This document shows positions 1 to 6,176 of a stretch of DNA of 10,018 nt, one piece after another (positions within the stretch are counted from its first letter, which is position 1; the number at the start of each line of letters is the position of its first letter). The position numbers and the translations under genes were made by a program. The stretch spans positions 1 through 10,018 of the forward strand of contig JAGXLE010000028.1 in NCBI GenBank assembly GCA_018334855.1, read 5' to 3'. Origin of the DNA: Desulfobacterales bacterium (GTDB lineage: Bacteria > Desulfobacterota > Desulfobacteria > Desulfobacterales > Desulfosalsimonadaceae). The notes beneath the pieces were generated by a model. The model was not told the origin of the DNA, did not search any database, and saw only the letters and a list, made by a program, of their open reading frames with translations.

Positions 1-1
1 A

Positions 2-115
2 TACTTCGGCAATCCGGGACAAAAATCCGCAATTGCCGTAATCTCCAGCGAAGACCAGCTCAAGGCCGCAAACCGGGAGCTTCATGCCCGGGCCTTAGAT
101 ATTAAAAGGATTTAA
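2..115 (+). CDS. C-terminal fragment of an unidentified protein (5' end outside window)
   Basis: An open plus-strand frame enters at the left edge and ends with TAA at 113-115, giving about 37 C-terminal residues (starts YFGNPGQKSAIAV, ends ALDIKRI). The tail alternates a hydrophobic strand (SAIAVIS) with a charged helix (SEDQLKAANRELHARAL) and a final short strand-like DIKRI. That would suit the end of a small alpha/beta domain such as an ACT-like fold, but this is only a guess from pattern. The codon choice resembles neighbouring genes. The gene converges on the DUF2520 gene, with 55 bases between the stop codons. I do not recognise the family. Confidence 0.5.
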   Translation, partial: YFGNPGQKSAIAVISSEDQLKAANRELHARALDIKRI

Positions 116-170
116 ACCTAAATTGAGGTTAAATCAAAAGATACTTAACGCCTGCCCTGCCTTGTCGAAT

Positions 171-1055
171 CTATGAGTCCGATTCTGAAAGCAGGGTTTT
201 TAGTTCCCCGGCGGTTTCTTCCGACAAATCCCCCTTGGCTTCCGCCACCTCAATGGTGTGCTTTCCAAGCTCCCTGTAGAGCTCCAGCCGGGTGGGAGCC
301 TTTTCACTTATCTCTGAGAGGTGATCACGCACGGTTTCCACGTCGCCCCGGGCAATAGGCCCGGTCAGGGCACGGGGGACTCCGTTTTTCTCAATGTTTG
401 ACAGCGTACCCTGCACCAGGGGTTTAAGTATTGCAAAAGCTTTGGAAGCCGGCACTCCCGAAGCAATTATGAGCTGCAGAGACAGGTTCATCAGGGTTAC
501 CATGTAATTTGATGCCACCACCGCGGATGCATGATAAAGCATCTTTTTTTCGGTACGGATTTCAAAGGGGTGTGCACCCAGTTTTTCAGCAATCTGCCAG
601 GCAATCTCCACGGCCGCCTGTTCTCCCTCCACGCCCATCATGATCCCGGCAAACGGATTTTCCTCGATATTTTCAGCGACAAAGCTCTGAAGAGGATGTA
701 TACTGCCGATAGCTGCCCCGCAATCCCTGACAGCCGCAAGCTCCGTGGAGGCATGTGCACCGCTGCAATGCAGTACAACCGCACCCTTTTCAACACCCCG
801 ATATTCGGCAATTTTGTCTGCAGTCTCGCCGATGGCCCCGTCAGGCGTGGTGATCATAACAATGTCTGCCTTGGAGGTAACTTCCCATGGTAAAACCGAC
901 ACAGGGACATTTGCCTTTGCGGCAGCCGCGGCGCGCTTTGCAGATGAAAGGCTGCGGCTGGCAAAACCGGCAGGCCTGTATCCGGCGCCTGCCAAATAGC
1001 GGGCAAGCGCGGTACCGAGCCGCCCGCATCCGACTATTACAAAGGATTTCTTCAT
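171..1055 (-). CDS. Rossmann-like/DUF2520 domain oxidoreductase-like protein
   Basis: This 294-residue protein starts with a dinucleotide-binding Rossmann motif (GCGRLG at residues 9-14 after a hydrophobic strand). Further family-like motifs follow: TTPDGAI near 69-75, HCSGA at 96-100, SIHPLQSF at 118-125, LYHASAVVASNY at 173-184 and LTGPIARGD at 230-238. This layout, an N-terminal NADP-binding-like domain plus a C-terminal all-helical DUF2520 domain, matches the COG5495 family, which resembles ketopantoate reductase and 6-phosphogluconate-dehydrogenase-like enzymes. The substrate of the family is not known to me. The start is supported by GGAGG six bases before ATG (1065-1061). It lies 331 bases downstream of rsmI, so it is probably transcribed separately. 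It is likely a soluble cytoplasmic protein: no signal peptide or membrane segment is visible. Family assignment is good; function is open. Confidence 0.88.
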   Translation of the reverse strand: MKKSFVIVGCGRLGTALARYLAGAGYRPAGFASRSLSSAKRAAAAAKANVPVSVLPWEVTSKADIVMITTPDGAIGETADKIAEYRGVEKGAVVLHCSGAHASTELAAVRDCGAAIGSIHPLQSFVAENIEENPFAGIMMGVEGEQAAVEIAWQIAEKLGAHPFEIRTEKKMLYHASAVVASNYMVTLMNLSLQLIIASGVPASKAFAILKPLVQGTLSNIEKNGVPRALTGPIARGDVETVRDHLSEISEKAPTRLELYRELGKHTIEVAEAKGDLSEETAGELKTLLSESDS

Positions 1056-1156
1056 AACCCGCCTCCCGGTTGGTATTGAAGTTCACAGTTTAACAAAAAC
1101 AGACTTCCAGGGAAATCTTTTTTGCGCTCTTTCGAAATTGCACTTAGTTGCCATGA

Positions 1157-1242
1157 CGGCGGTGCGGAAAAACGGGTTTCCGAGCGGAAATTGAGGCGCA
1201 AAGAGGCTCCTGGAGCGAGGAAACTCCTTTTTCGCACCGCCG
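1157..1242. other. Long imperfect stem-loop in the rsmI/DUF2520 gap
   Basis: Bases 1157-1166 and 1233-1242 form a perfect 10-bp inverted repeat (CGGCGGTGCG). Inside it, after a single bulged base, five A-T pairs (1168-1172 with 1228-1232) follow. After a C-C mismatch, eight more pairs (1174-1181 with 1219-1226, one of them G-T) continue the stem, about 23 pairs in all. The apical part contains a further small inverted repeat, GCTCC-T-GGAGC at 1206-1216. As RNA it could fold from either strand. No gene explains it. It could be a small RNA, a 5' leader of the DUF2520 gene, or a copy of a dispersed intergenic repeat. I could not match it to a known RNA family by eye. Confidence 0.55.
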
Positions 1243-1276
1243 ATCAGCCAAGGTGCTCACAGATTTCCCTTCTGCA

Positions 1277-1295
1277 AAAATACCGCCGCGGCGGT
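1277..1295 (-). terminator. Possible terminator: GC palindrome plus T-run
   Basis: Bases 1282-1295 are a perfect 14-bp palindrome (ACCGCCGCGGCGGT). Read on the minus strand it is followed by ATTTTT (1281-1276 on the plus strand reads AAAAAT). A short GC stem with a CGCG loop followed by a U-run fits a weak intrinsic terminator for rsmI or for a short transcript from the AT-rich region. It lies about 90 bases after the rsmI stop codon. Confidence 0.35.
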
Positions 1296-1312
1296 GTAGA
1301 CTGCTTTCTACA
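1295..1312. other. Small hairpin TGTAGA/TCTACA
   Basis: A perfect 6-bp inverted repeat (TGTAGA at 1295-1300 and TCTACA at 1307-1312) encloses a 6-base loop. It abuts the GC palindrome at 1282-1295, so the two would form tandem hairpins on the minus-strand transcript. Its role is unknown. Confidence 0.35.
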
Positions 1313-1342
1313 ATTTCACCAAAATTATTTAATATATTTTTC

Positions 1343-1371
1343 AATATAAAAATTATATAAAATAACATCAA
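1343..1371 (-). promoter_or_regulatory. Possible sigma70-type promoter in AT-rich stretch
   Basis: On the minus strand TTGATG (1371-1366) and TATATT (1348-1343) are separated by 17 bases. The surrounding 1320-1385 is strongly AT-rich, so a chance match is easy. If active, it would start near 1336 and transcribe the tandem hairpins and the long stem-loop towards the DUF2520 gene, as a leader or a small RNA. Confidence 0.3.
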
Positions 1372-1386
1372 ATAATCTCTGGTATA

Positions 1387-2274
1387 TTATCCCTTATCCT
1401 GCTGCCGGTCGTTTTTGAAATCCAGTATCAACCGGTATGCCCTGTTTTTTGAAATGCCGTGTTTTCGGGCCAGTTCCGCGGCAAGCACAGATGGGGAGAT
1501 ATCGCGGGACGATAAGGCGGCTTCGATTTCACCGTACAGATCTTTTGGGGAGGTTGCCGAATCTTTATCAGCCGGAGCCTTGCCTGATACCAGCACCGTG
1601 ATCTCGCCCTTTACCGACGTGCGAGACTCAACGTCTTGGATTAACCCGGAAAGGCTGCCCCGCAGGAATTCTTCGTAACGCTTGGTCATCTCTCGGGCAA
1701 CCACTGCCTGCCTGTCACCTAAATGCTTTAAAAGCGTTTTTAAAAAACCGGAAAGGCGCCTGGCAGACTCGTAGAAAATCAGGGTCGCCTCTGCCCCGGC
1801 CAGGCTGCCCAATACCTCCTGCCGCCGCTTTTGCTTTTTTGGAAGAAAACCGACAAAACAGAATCTGTCCGAAGGCAGCCCGGAGGCGGAAAGCGCCGTG
1901 ACCACAGCCGAGGCCCCCGGCACTGGAATCACCCGCAGGCCGGCTTCCAGGGCTGCCATAACCAGGCGATAGCCGGGATCTGATACCGACGGGGTGCCTG
2001 CATCCGAAACCAGGGCCACATCCGCACCGGCCAGAATTTTTTCAACCAGGTTTTCGGCCTTCTGCTCCTCGTTGTATTCATGGCAGGAAACAAGGCGGGT
2101 CGAGATTTGACAGCGTGAAAACAGGCGGGCTGTATGCCTGGTGTCTTCTGCGGCAACAAGATCTGCAGAATTTAACACTTCCACGGCCCGGAAAGTTATG
2201 TCTTCGAGATTTCCAATAGGGGTGGCCACCACGTAGAGCACCCCGGGCCGGCTTTTATCCCCTGGGAGGTTCAT
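1387..2274 (-). CDS. rsmI: 16S rRNA (cytidine-1402 2'-O)-methyltransferase RsmI
   Basis: This enzyme uses S-adenosylmethionine to 2'-O-methylate C1402 of 16S rRNA in the decoding centre of the 30S subunit. The 295-residue protein shows the tetrapyrrole-methylase fold motifs in order: VATPIGNLEDIT at 16-27, EDTRH at 43-47, SDAGTPSVSDPG at 90-101, PGASA at 119-123 and FVGFLPKK at 140-147. A C-terminal helix-turn-helix-like segment follows (SVLAAELARKHGISKNRAY, about 262-280). Length is close to the E. coli protein. It starts 9 bases after the yraN stop, so translation is probably coupled. The Shine-Dalgarno sequence is weak (GGATAG). Last gene of the compact cluster. Confidence 0.96.
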   Translation of the reverse strand: MNLPGDKSRPGVLYVVATPIGNLEDITFRAVEVLNSADLVAAEDTRHTARLFSRCQISTRLVSCHEYNEEQKAENLVEKILAGADVALVSDAGTPSVSDPGYRLVMAALEAGLRVIPVPGASAVVTALSASGLPSDRFCFVGFLPKKQKRRQEVLGSLAGAEATLIFYESARRLSGFLKTLLKHLGDRQAVVAREMTKRYEEFLRGSLSGLIQDVESRTSVKGEITVLVSGKAPADKDSATSPKDLYGEIEAALSSRDISPSVLAAELARKHGISKNRAYRLILDFKNDRQQDKG

Positions 2275-2283
2275 CTGGAATAT

Positions 2284-2655
2284 CTATCCATATGCTAGTG
2301 GAAAGGCGTTTGCAATTATTTCAACGGCGGGCTTTTTTGAATCCATATCCACGCATACCACATCAAAACGCGCTTTTTCATCCGTACTGCGGGTCTGCTT
2401 GAGATAGCCCAGCGCTATCATGGATATCTTTTTCTGCTTGTTTAGATCCACCGCCGCCTTCGACGAGCCGAATCGGGCAGATGAGCGTGACTTTACTTCA
2501 ATAAATACCAGCACTTCGCCGTGCCTGGCGATAATGTCTATCTCGCCGAATCGGTTGCGGTAGTTTCTGGCAAGAATGCGGTATCCATTTTTCTTTAAAT
2601 GCCGCACTGCAAGGGATTCACCCAGGCGGCCGAATTGCCGGGACCTTTCTGTCAT
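2284..2655 (-). CDS. yraN: UPF0102 family protein YraN, nuclease-fold
   Basis: The 123-residue product is a typical-length UPF0102/YraN protein. It shows G(R)LGE at 9-13, the FGEIDII block at 36-42 and VFIEVKSR at 50-57. D40 and the E53-V-K55 pair form the D...ExK pattern of the restriction-endonuclease-like fold, so a DNA or RNA nuclease activity is plausible, though the cellular role of the family is not settled. The RFDVV motif at 97-101 is also usual for it. It lies between rnhB (24-base gap) and rsmI (9-base gap), an order seen in many bacteria. AAAGG precedes the ATG by 8 bases. Confidence 0.93.
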   Translation of the reverse strand: MTERSRQFGRLGESLAVRHLKKNGYRILARNYRNRFGEIDIIARHGEVLVFIEVKSRSSARFGSSKAAVDLNKQKKISMIALGYLKQTRSTDEKARFDVVCVDMDSKKPAVEIIANAFPLAYG

Positions 2656-2679
2656 GGCTCAGCCTTTAGGCAACGGCGG

Positions 2680-3333
2680 CTATGCCCCCGCATTGCGGCC
2701 GTTTATGCTGTAGTACCGATGCCTGTGCTCACAGACACCTCTGAAGGTGCGACGATGAATCGGACACCATCCGTAATCTTTTATCGCCGCTGTATGGGCC
2801 TTTGTTGGGTATCCCTTGTGGCTGGAAAATCCGTATTCGGGAAATTCCGCGCTGTATCTCTCCATGATGCGGTCCCTTGTAACCTTGGCCACTATTGATG
2901 CCGCAGCAATGGATATGCTTTTTAAATCTCCCTTTACAATTGTCTCCTGGGCCACATCTTCATCTATCCGGTGCTGCCCGTCAATGAGCAGGCACTCCGG
3001 GGCCGGCTCCAGGTTTCTGACCGCCATTTTCATAGCAGCCAGCGAAGCCTGAAAAATATTGATACGATCGATTTCCACCGGGTCCACTATACCGATGCCC
3101 ACTGCAGAGGCACTCGCATAGATTTCCTCGAAAAGCCTGTTTCTGACCTTTGGAGAAAGACGCTTGGAATCGGTGACGCCGGTTACGCTAAAATCATCGG
3201 GCAGGATCACTGCCGCCGAAACCACTGGCCCTGCCAGGGGCCCGCGGCCGACCTCGTCAACCCCCGCGACCTGATAAAATTCTTTTTTACGGGCTTTGCG
3301 CTCGAATTCCCAGACTGAAAACGGATCGGTCAT
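2680..3333 (-). CDS. rnhB: Ribonuclease HII
   Basis: RNase HII cuts the RNA strand of RNA-DNA hybrids and incises at single ribonucleotides in DNA, starting ribonucleotide excision repair. The 217-residue sequence has the hallmark VDEVGRGPLAGPVV at 25-38 (metal ligands D26, E27), DSKRLS at 55-60, LLIDG with D118, and KGDLKSISIAAASIVAKVTRDR (D136 as fourth acidic residue). SSHKGYPTKAH near 170-180 also fits the family. All expected catalytic acids are present. A purine-rich AAAAGGGG lies before the ATG, and rplS ends 18 bases upstream. It is co-transcribed with rplS and yraN by position. Confidence 0.97.
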   Translation of the reverse strand: MTDPFSVWEFERKARKKEFYQVAGVDEVGRGPLAGPVVSAAVILPDDFSVTGVTDSKRLSPKVRNRLFEEIYASASAVGIGIVDPVEIDRINIFQASLAAMKMAVRNLEPAPECLLIDGQHRIDEDVAQETIVKGDLKSISIAAASIVAKVTRDRIMERYSAEFPEYGFSSHKGYPTKAHTAAIKDYGWCPIHRRTFRGVCEHRHRYYSINGRNAGA

Positions 3334-3351
3334 GCCGCGCCCCTTTTACGG

Positions 3352-3696
3352 CTACTTGCGGCGAAGTTTCATCCGGGCGGCCTTTTCCTTCAAACCACGC
3401 AGGTAGTAAATTTTCGACCTGCGCACCCGTCCCTTTGCCGCCACCTCGACCTTGTCAATGGCAGGAGAATGCATGGGAAAAATTCTCTCCACACCTATTC
3501 CGTAGGATACCTTGCGCACGGTAAAAGTCGCATTGGTGGTGCCTTTTTTCATTGCGATCACCACGCCCTGGAAAACCTGGATCCGCTCCTTTTCCCCTTC
3601 CCGGATCCGGACATGCACCTTGACAGTATCACCGGGTTCAAACCCGGTTATATCCATCCGAAGCTGTTCTCTTTCAATCTGTTTTATCGCGTCCAT
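3352..3696 (-). CDS. rplS: Large ribosomal subunit protein L19 (bL19)
   Basis: This 114-residue basic protein is bL19 of the 50S subunit, located near the 30S-50S interface. Family features include [29 protein letters not shown] (about 19-47), the [22 protein letters not shown] segment (about 57-78) and the [23 protein letters not shown] tail. Length is normal for the family. GAGAGGGAAAGG lies just upstream of the start. The 75-base gap to the preceding methyltransferase gene is the longest within the cluster and contains an inverted repeat, which may tune its expression separately. Confidence 0.98.
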   Translation of the reverse strand: MDAIKQIEREQLRMDITGFEPGDTVKVHVRIREGEKERIQVFQGVVIAMKKGTTNATFTVRKVSYGIGVERIFPMHSPAIDKVEVAAKGRVRRSKIYYLRGLKEKAARMKLRRK

Positions 3697-3718
3697 AACC
3701 TTTCCCTCTCAATAGCTT

Positions 3719-3751
3719 TATCAGGCTGTCCCGCACCGAGCGGTCCTGATA
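3719..3751 (-). promoter_or_regulatory. Inverted repeat in the rplS leader
   Basis: TATCAGG (3719-3725) and CCTGATA (3745-3751) form a perfect 7-bp stem around 19 bases. Inside, ACC and GGT (3735-3737 and 3742-3744) can add a second small stem. On the minus-strand mRNA it lies about 22 bases before the rplS start, just upstream of the GAGAGG ribosome-binding stretch. No U-run follows, so it is unlikely to be a terminator. A leader structure, an RNase site or ribosomal-protein feedback element is possible; none is shown by sequence alone. Confidence 0.4.
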
Positions 3752-3771
3752 CTGTTTGTATAGTTTCTCAT

Positions 3772-4353
3772 CTATTCGATATCGCCCGCCAGCAGCCTGT
3801 CCAATATAATCGATGCGGCTGAGCGCACGGACAGATGATTGTAATCCGTCTTCCCCGTAATCGGAGCTAGCCGGTAGTCTGCAGCCGCCATAAATTGCTC
3901 GCTTAATCCCCAGGCAGTGCCAAGTGCAAGCAGGTATACCCCGTTTCCGTATTTCAGCGCTTTTTTAAACTCCCCGAATCCAAGCTGGCCGGGGGCGCCT
4001 TGTGCGCTGGTAACCACTATACTGACTTGCCTGTCTTCTATCGCCCGGATTTCATCGGTGACTTTCTCCAGGTCATCTTTTAAACTGATAAGAGAAAGCG
4101 CCTCTTTACGGTCCGGATTGTATGTGGCGCCAGCCCCGCCTATCCAGTGATTTATAATTTTGCCGGCAAATTCCCGCTGGTCTTCCAGGGGGGTGACCAC
4201 GTAAAAGCCGCCGACTCCGTATGTCCTTGCCGCTCGAGCAATATCGTGTAAGTCTATGCTGGTAACAGCAGATGCAATGGCTTTACCGTCCTTGTTTTTC
4301 ACCGGGTAGTGCAGAAGCGCCAGGTAAAGGTTACTCCCAGACAAGTGATTCAA
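3772..4353 (-). CDS. Predicted SPOUT-class RNA methyltransferase (PF09936-like)
   Basis: The 193-residue protein matches the family named SAM-dependent RNA methyltransferase (Methyltrn_RNA_4, formerly DUF2168), often found beside trmD and rplS. It shows an N-terminal LYLALLHYPV strand, TSIDLHDIARAARTYGV at 31-47 and YVVTPLEDQ at 51-59. At the C-terminus are LLALGTAWGLS at 141-151 and LAPITGKTDYNHLSVRSAASI at 162-182, which by position would form the SAM-binding trefoil knot. The RNA target is unknown to me. The chosen ATG overlaps the trmD 3' end by 23 bases and lacks a clear Shine-Dalgarno site. The conserved part begins only around residue 9, so a downstream non-ATG start is possible, for example TTG at codon 4. 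Confidence 0.87.
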   Translation of the reverse strand: MNHLSGSNLYLALLHYPVKNKDGKAIASAVTSIDLHDIARAARTYGVGGFYVVTPLEDQREFAGKIINHWIGGAGATYNPDRKEALSLISLKDDLEKVTDEIRAIEDRQVSIVVTSAQGAPGQLGFGEFKKALKYGNGVYLLALGTAWGLSEQFMAAADYRLAPITGKTDYNHLSVRSAASIILDRLLAGDIE

Positions 4354-5080
4354 GATAGCGGCACCATTTTTTTACAATCTGTTTCTCCCGGTCTGTCAAC
4401 CCGGTTTTTTCCAGCAGATCCGGACGCTTTAAAAGCGTATGCATCAGCGCAGACTCGCTGCGCCAGTTTTCAATTTCCCGGTGATTGCCTGATAAAAGGA
4501 CTTCCGGGACTTCCATGCCCTCAAAATCGCGGGGCCGGGTATAATGCGCATGCTCCAGCCGGCTGCCTGAAAACGAATCAAACTCTGCTGCATCTTTGGC
4601 CCCCAGGGCGCCGGGGATGTAGCGGGTTACAGCATCGATTATCACCATGGCGGCCAGTTCGCCGCCGGTCAACACGTAATCGCCTATGGATACCTCATCA
4701 TCTATAAGCGTTTCGCAAATCCGTTCATCAATTCCTTCATAGCGGCCGCAAACAAAAATCAGGTCTTCACACTCTGCGTACTGCCAAGCTGTGTGCTGGT
4801 CAAAACGGCGGCCCTGCGGACTTAAAAGCACTGTGCTGGCATTGGGTCGCCGTTTTTTGGCTTCCCTGATGGCCGCAGCCAGCGGTTCCGGCTTCATGAT
4901 CATTCCGCTGCCGCCGCCGTATGGGCGGTCATCAGTGACCTTGTGCCGCCCTTGCGCATAATCCCGGATATTGACCGGGGTTATCGAAATCCGACCGCTT
5001 TCAACTGCCCGGCCGATGATACCGCTTGCGGCAAAAGTCTCCAGCATTTCGGGAAAGATTGTAAGCACGCAAAAGTCCAT
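4331..5080 (-). CDS. trmD: tRNA (guanine-37-N1)-methyltransferase TrmD
   Basis: TrmD transfers a methyl group from S-adenosylmethionine to N1 of G37 next to the tRNA anticodon, preventing +1 frameshifts. The 249-residue protein has the family motifs DDRPYGGGSGMIM at 50-62, SPQGRRF at 87-93, CGRYEGIDER at 111-120 and SIGDYVLTGGELA at 131-143 (trefoil-knot SAM site). The catalytic R153 and D168 align with R154 and D169 of the E. coli enzyme. HYTRP follows at 179-183. Length is normal. It begins 20 bases after rimM with purine-rich GGGAAAGAGAG before the ATG, and its last 23 bases overlap the next gene. Confidence 0.98.
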   Translation of the reverse strand: MDFCVLTIFPEMLETFAASGIIGRAVESGRISITPVNIRDYAQGRHKVTDDRPYGGGSGMIMKPEPLAAAIREAKKRRPNASTVLLSPQGRRFDQHTAWQYAECEDLIFVCGRYEGIDERICETLIDDEVSIGDYVLTGGELAAMVIIDAVTRYIPGALGAKDAAEFDSFSGSRLEHAHYTRPRDFEGMEVPEVLLSGNHREIENWRSESALMHTLLKRPDLLEKTGLTDREKQIVKKWCRYLESLVWE

Positions 5081-5100
5081 CTCTCTTTCCCGAAATCCCT

Positions 5101-5610
5101 CTACAGCCCCTCGGGCATTTCCACCAGTATTTTTCCGGCTTCCAGGTCAATGTTTAAAACAACGTCTTCTATGGCCGGAACCAAGCGCTCGCTCTCATTT
5201 CCCCTGACCACGAAAACATCATTTGAGCCTGTTTCAATCATTGTCTCAACCCGCCCGATAAAGCCTTTTTCAGTATCATATACGTCCAGCCCGATCAAGT
5301 CACACCAGTACCAAGTGTCAGGCTCGGCCGGCGGCAATTCCGAACGGGGCAGAAACAGGCGGGAACCCGCCAGCGCCTCTGCCTGGCTGCGGTCTTCCAC
5401 AGTCTCAAATCCGACGCGTACCACCTTTTTGTAGACCCGGGCCTGTTTTAATTTATAAGGCGAGGCTTTTTGGCCGGGCGGCTCCACCAGGACCTCTTTA
5501 CCGGGACTCAGGTGGGTCTGCTCATCAACGTAAGGATAAACCCTGACTTCTCCTTTAATCCCGTGCGCACCTGTTATTTTACCGATAAGGAGAAGTTCGT
5601 CAGGCTTCAT
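5101..5610 (-). CDS. rimM: Ribosome maturation factor RimM
   Basis: RimM binds S19 and helps assemble the head of the 30S subunit. With the start at 5610 the protein has 169 residues. It has an N-terminal RimM beta-barrel domain (LIGKITGAHGIKGEVRV, 8-24), then a PRC-barrel domain with WYWCDLIGLDV at 100-110, TGSNDVFVV at 127-135 and LVPAIEDVV at 143-151, and ends MPEGL. An in-frame upstream ATG at 5670 exists, but would overlap khpA by 56 bases and add 20 residues unlike RimM, so I prefer 5610, which is 4 bases after the khpA stop. GAGG lies only two bases from this ATG, so re-initiation from khpA is likely. Confidence 0.95.
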   Translation of the reverse strand: MKPDELLLIGKITGAHGIKGEVRVYPYVDEQTHLSPGKEVLVEPPGQKASPYKLKQARVYKKVVRVGFETVEDRSQAEALAGSRLFLPRSELPPAEPDTWYWCDLIGLDVYDTEKGFIGRVETMIETGSNDVFVVRGNESERLVPAIEDVVLNIDLEAGKILVEMPEGL

Positions 5611-5614
5611 AGCC

Positions 5615-5848
5615 TCATTCTTCGATGATTTCCAGTACGGTTCGTTTCTTGACTTTTGCAGAGGCAGCATTAAGTATTGTCCGCATGGCCCGGGCGGTGC
5701 GGCCCTGCTTTCCGATCACCTTCCCCAGGTCTTCCTTGGCCACCTTAAGCTCCAGAACCGCGGTCTGACCTCCTTCAACCTCGGTTACTGTCACATCATC
5801 AGGATTGTCCACAAGCGCCTTTGCGATGTACGCGATCAGATCTTTCAT
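5615..5848 (-). CDS. khpA: KH-domain RNA-binding protein KhpA
   Basis: A 77-residue protein consisting of essentially one KH domain: the GxxG loop is GKQG at 46-49 in [19 protein letters not shown], followed by [12 protein letters not shown]. This is the small KhpA/YlqC protein usually encoded between rpsP and rimM. In other bacteria it partners with KhpB (Jag/EloR) and binds many RNAs. I chose the ATG at 5848 because it gives the family's usual length and has a strong AAGGAGAGGGGG upstream. The frame is open back to an ATG at 5899, but its 17 extra residues ([15 protein letters not shown]) look non-conserved. The stop is 4 bases before rimM. Confidence 0.95.
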   Translation of the reverse strand: MKDLIAYIAKALVDNPDDVTVTEVEGGQTAVLELKVAKEDLGKVIGKQGRTARAMRTILNAASAKVKKRTVLEIIEE

Positions 5849-5901
5849 TTGCCCCCTCTCCTTTTGGCTGCTGGAATTTTCGGATTCGCGGAAAAGCACT
5901 T

Positions 5902-6162
5902 TTATGCAGATTTCAGCGCTTCATAAAAACCCTTTTTTCTTAAAAGGCTGTTGACTGTATCTGTAGGAATCGCTCCCTTGTCCATCCAGTAGGCAACCCT
6001 GTCGTTTTTCAACGTGACTTCGTGAGGCTCGACCATGGGGTTGTAAGTTCCCACGGTTTCAAGGAACCGTCCATCTCTGGGATAGCGGCCGTCTGCCACG
6101 ACTATGCGGTAAAACGGTTTCTTTTTCGCGCCATGCCTTGCCAATCTGATTTTTACTGCCAT
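5902..6162 (-). CDS. rpsP: Small ribosomal subunit protein S16 (bS16)
   Basis: The 86-residue product is bS16, a 30S protein needed for subunit assembly. It starts [22 protein letters not shown] and contains the typical [14 protein letters not shown] block (about 30-43) and the [19 protein letters not shown] region (about 56-74). Length is normal. Its ribosome-binding site AAGGAG overlaps the TAA stop of ffh (TAAGGAG) and sits 9 bases before the ATG, so ffh and rpsP translation are tightly linked. khpA follows after a 53-base gap. Confidence 0.98.
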   Translation of the reverse strand: MAVKIRLARHGAKKKPFYRIVVADGRYPRDGRFLETVGTYNPMVEPHEVTLKNDRVAYWMDKGAIPTDTVNSLLRKKGFYEALKSA

Positions 6163-6176
6163 TTGCCTGCCTCTCC

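Noticed and set aside
114..132. Short inverted repeat AACCT/AGGTT between the converging genes as a terminator
   Set aside because: Only five pairs, AT-rich and without a clear T-run on either side; too weak to call.
1157..1242. 6S RNA in the long stem-loop
   Set aside because: The overall long hairpin invites the idea, but I see no conserved 6S central-bubble pattern and the length is short; no match can be claimed by eye.
1122..1371. Two opposing 75-codon open frames across the rsmI/DUF2520 gap (1122-1349 plus, 1144-1371 minus)
   Set aside because: They lie antisense to each other over the long inverted repeat, have no ribosome-binding site and show no recognisable domain. Open frames through a GC-rich stem-loop are expected by chance.
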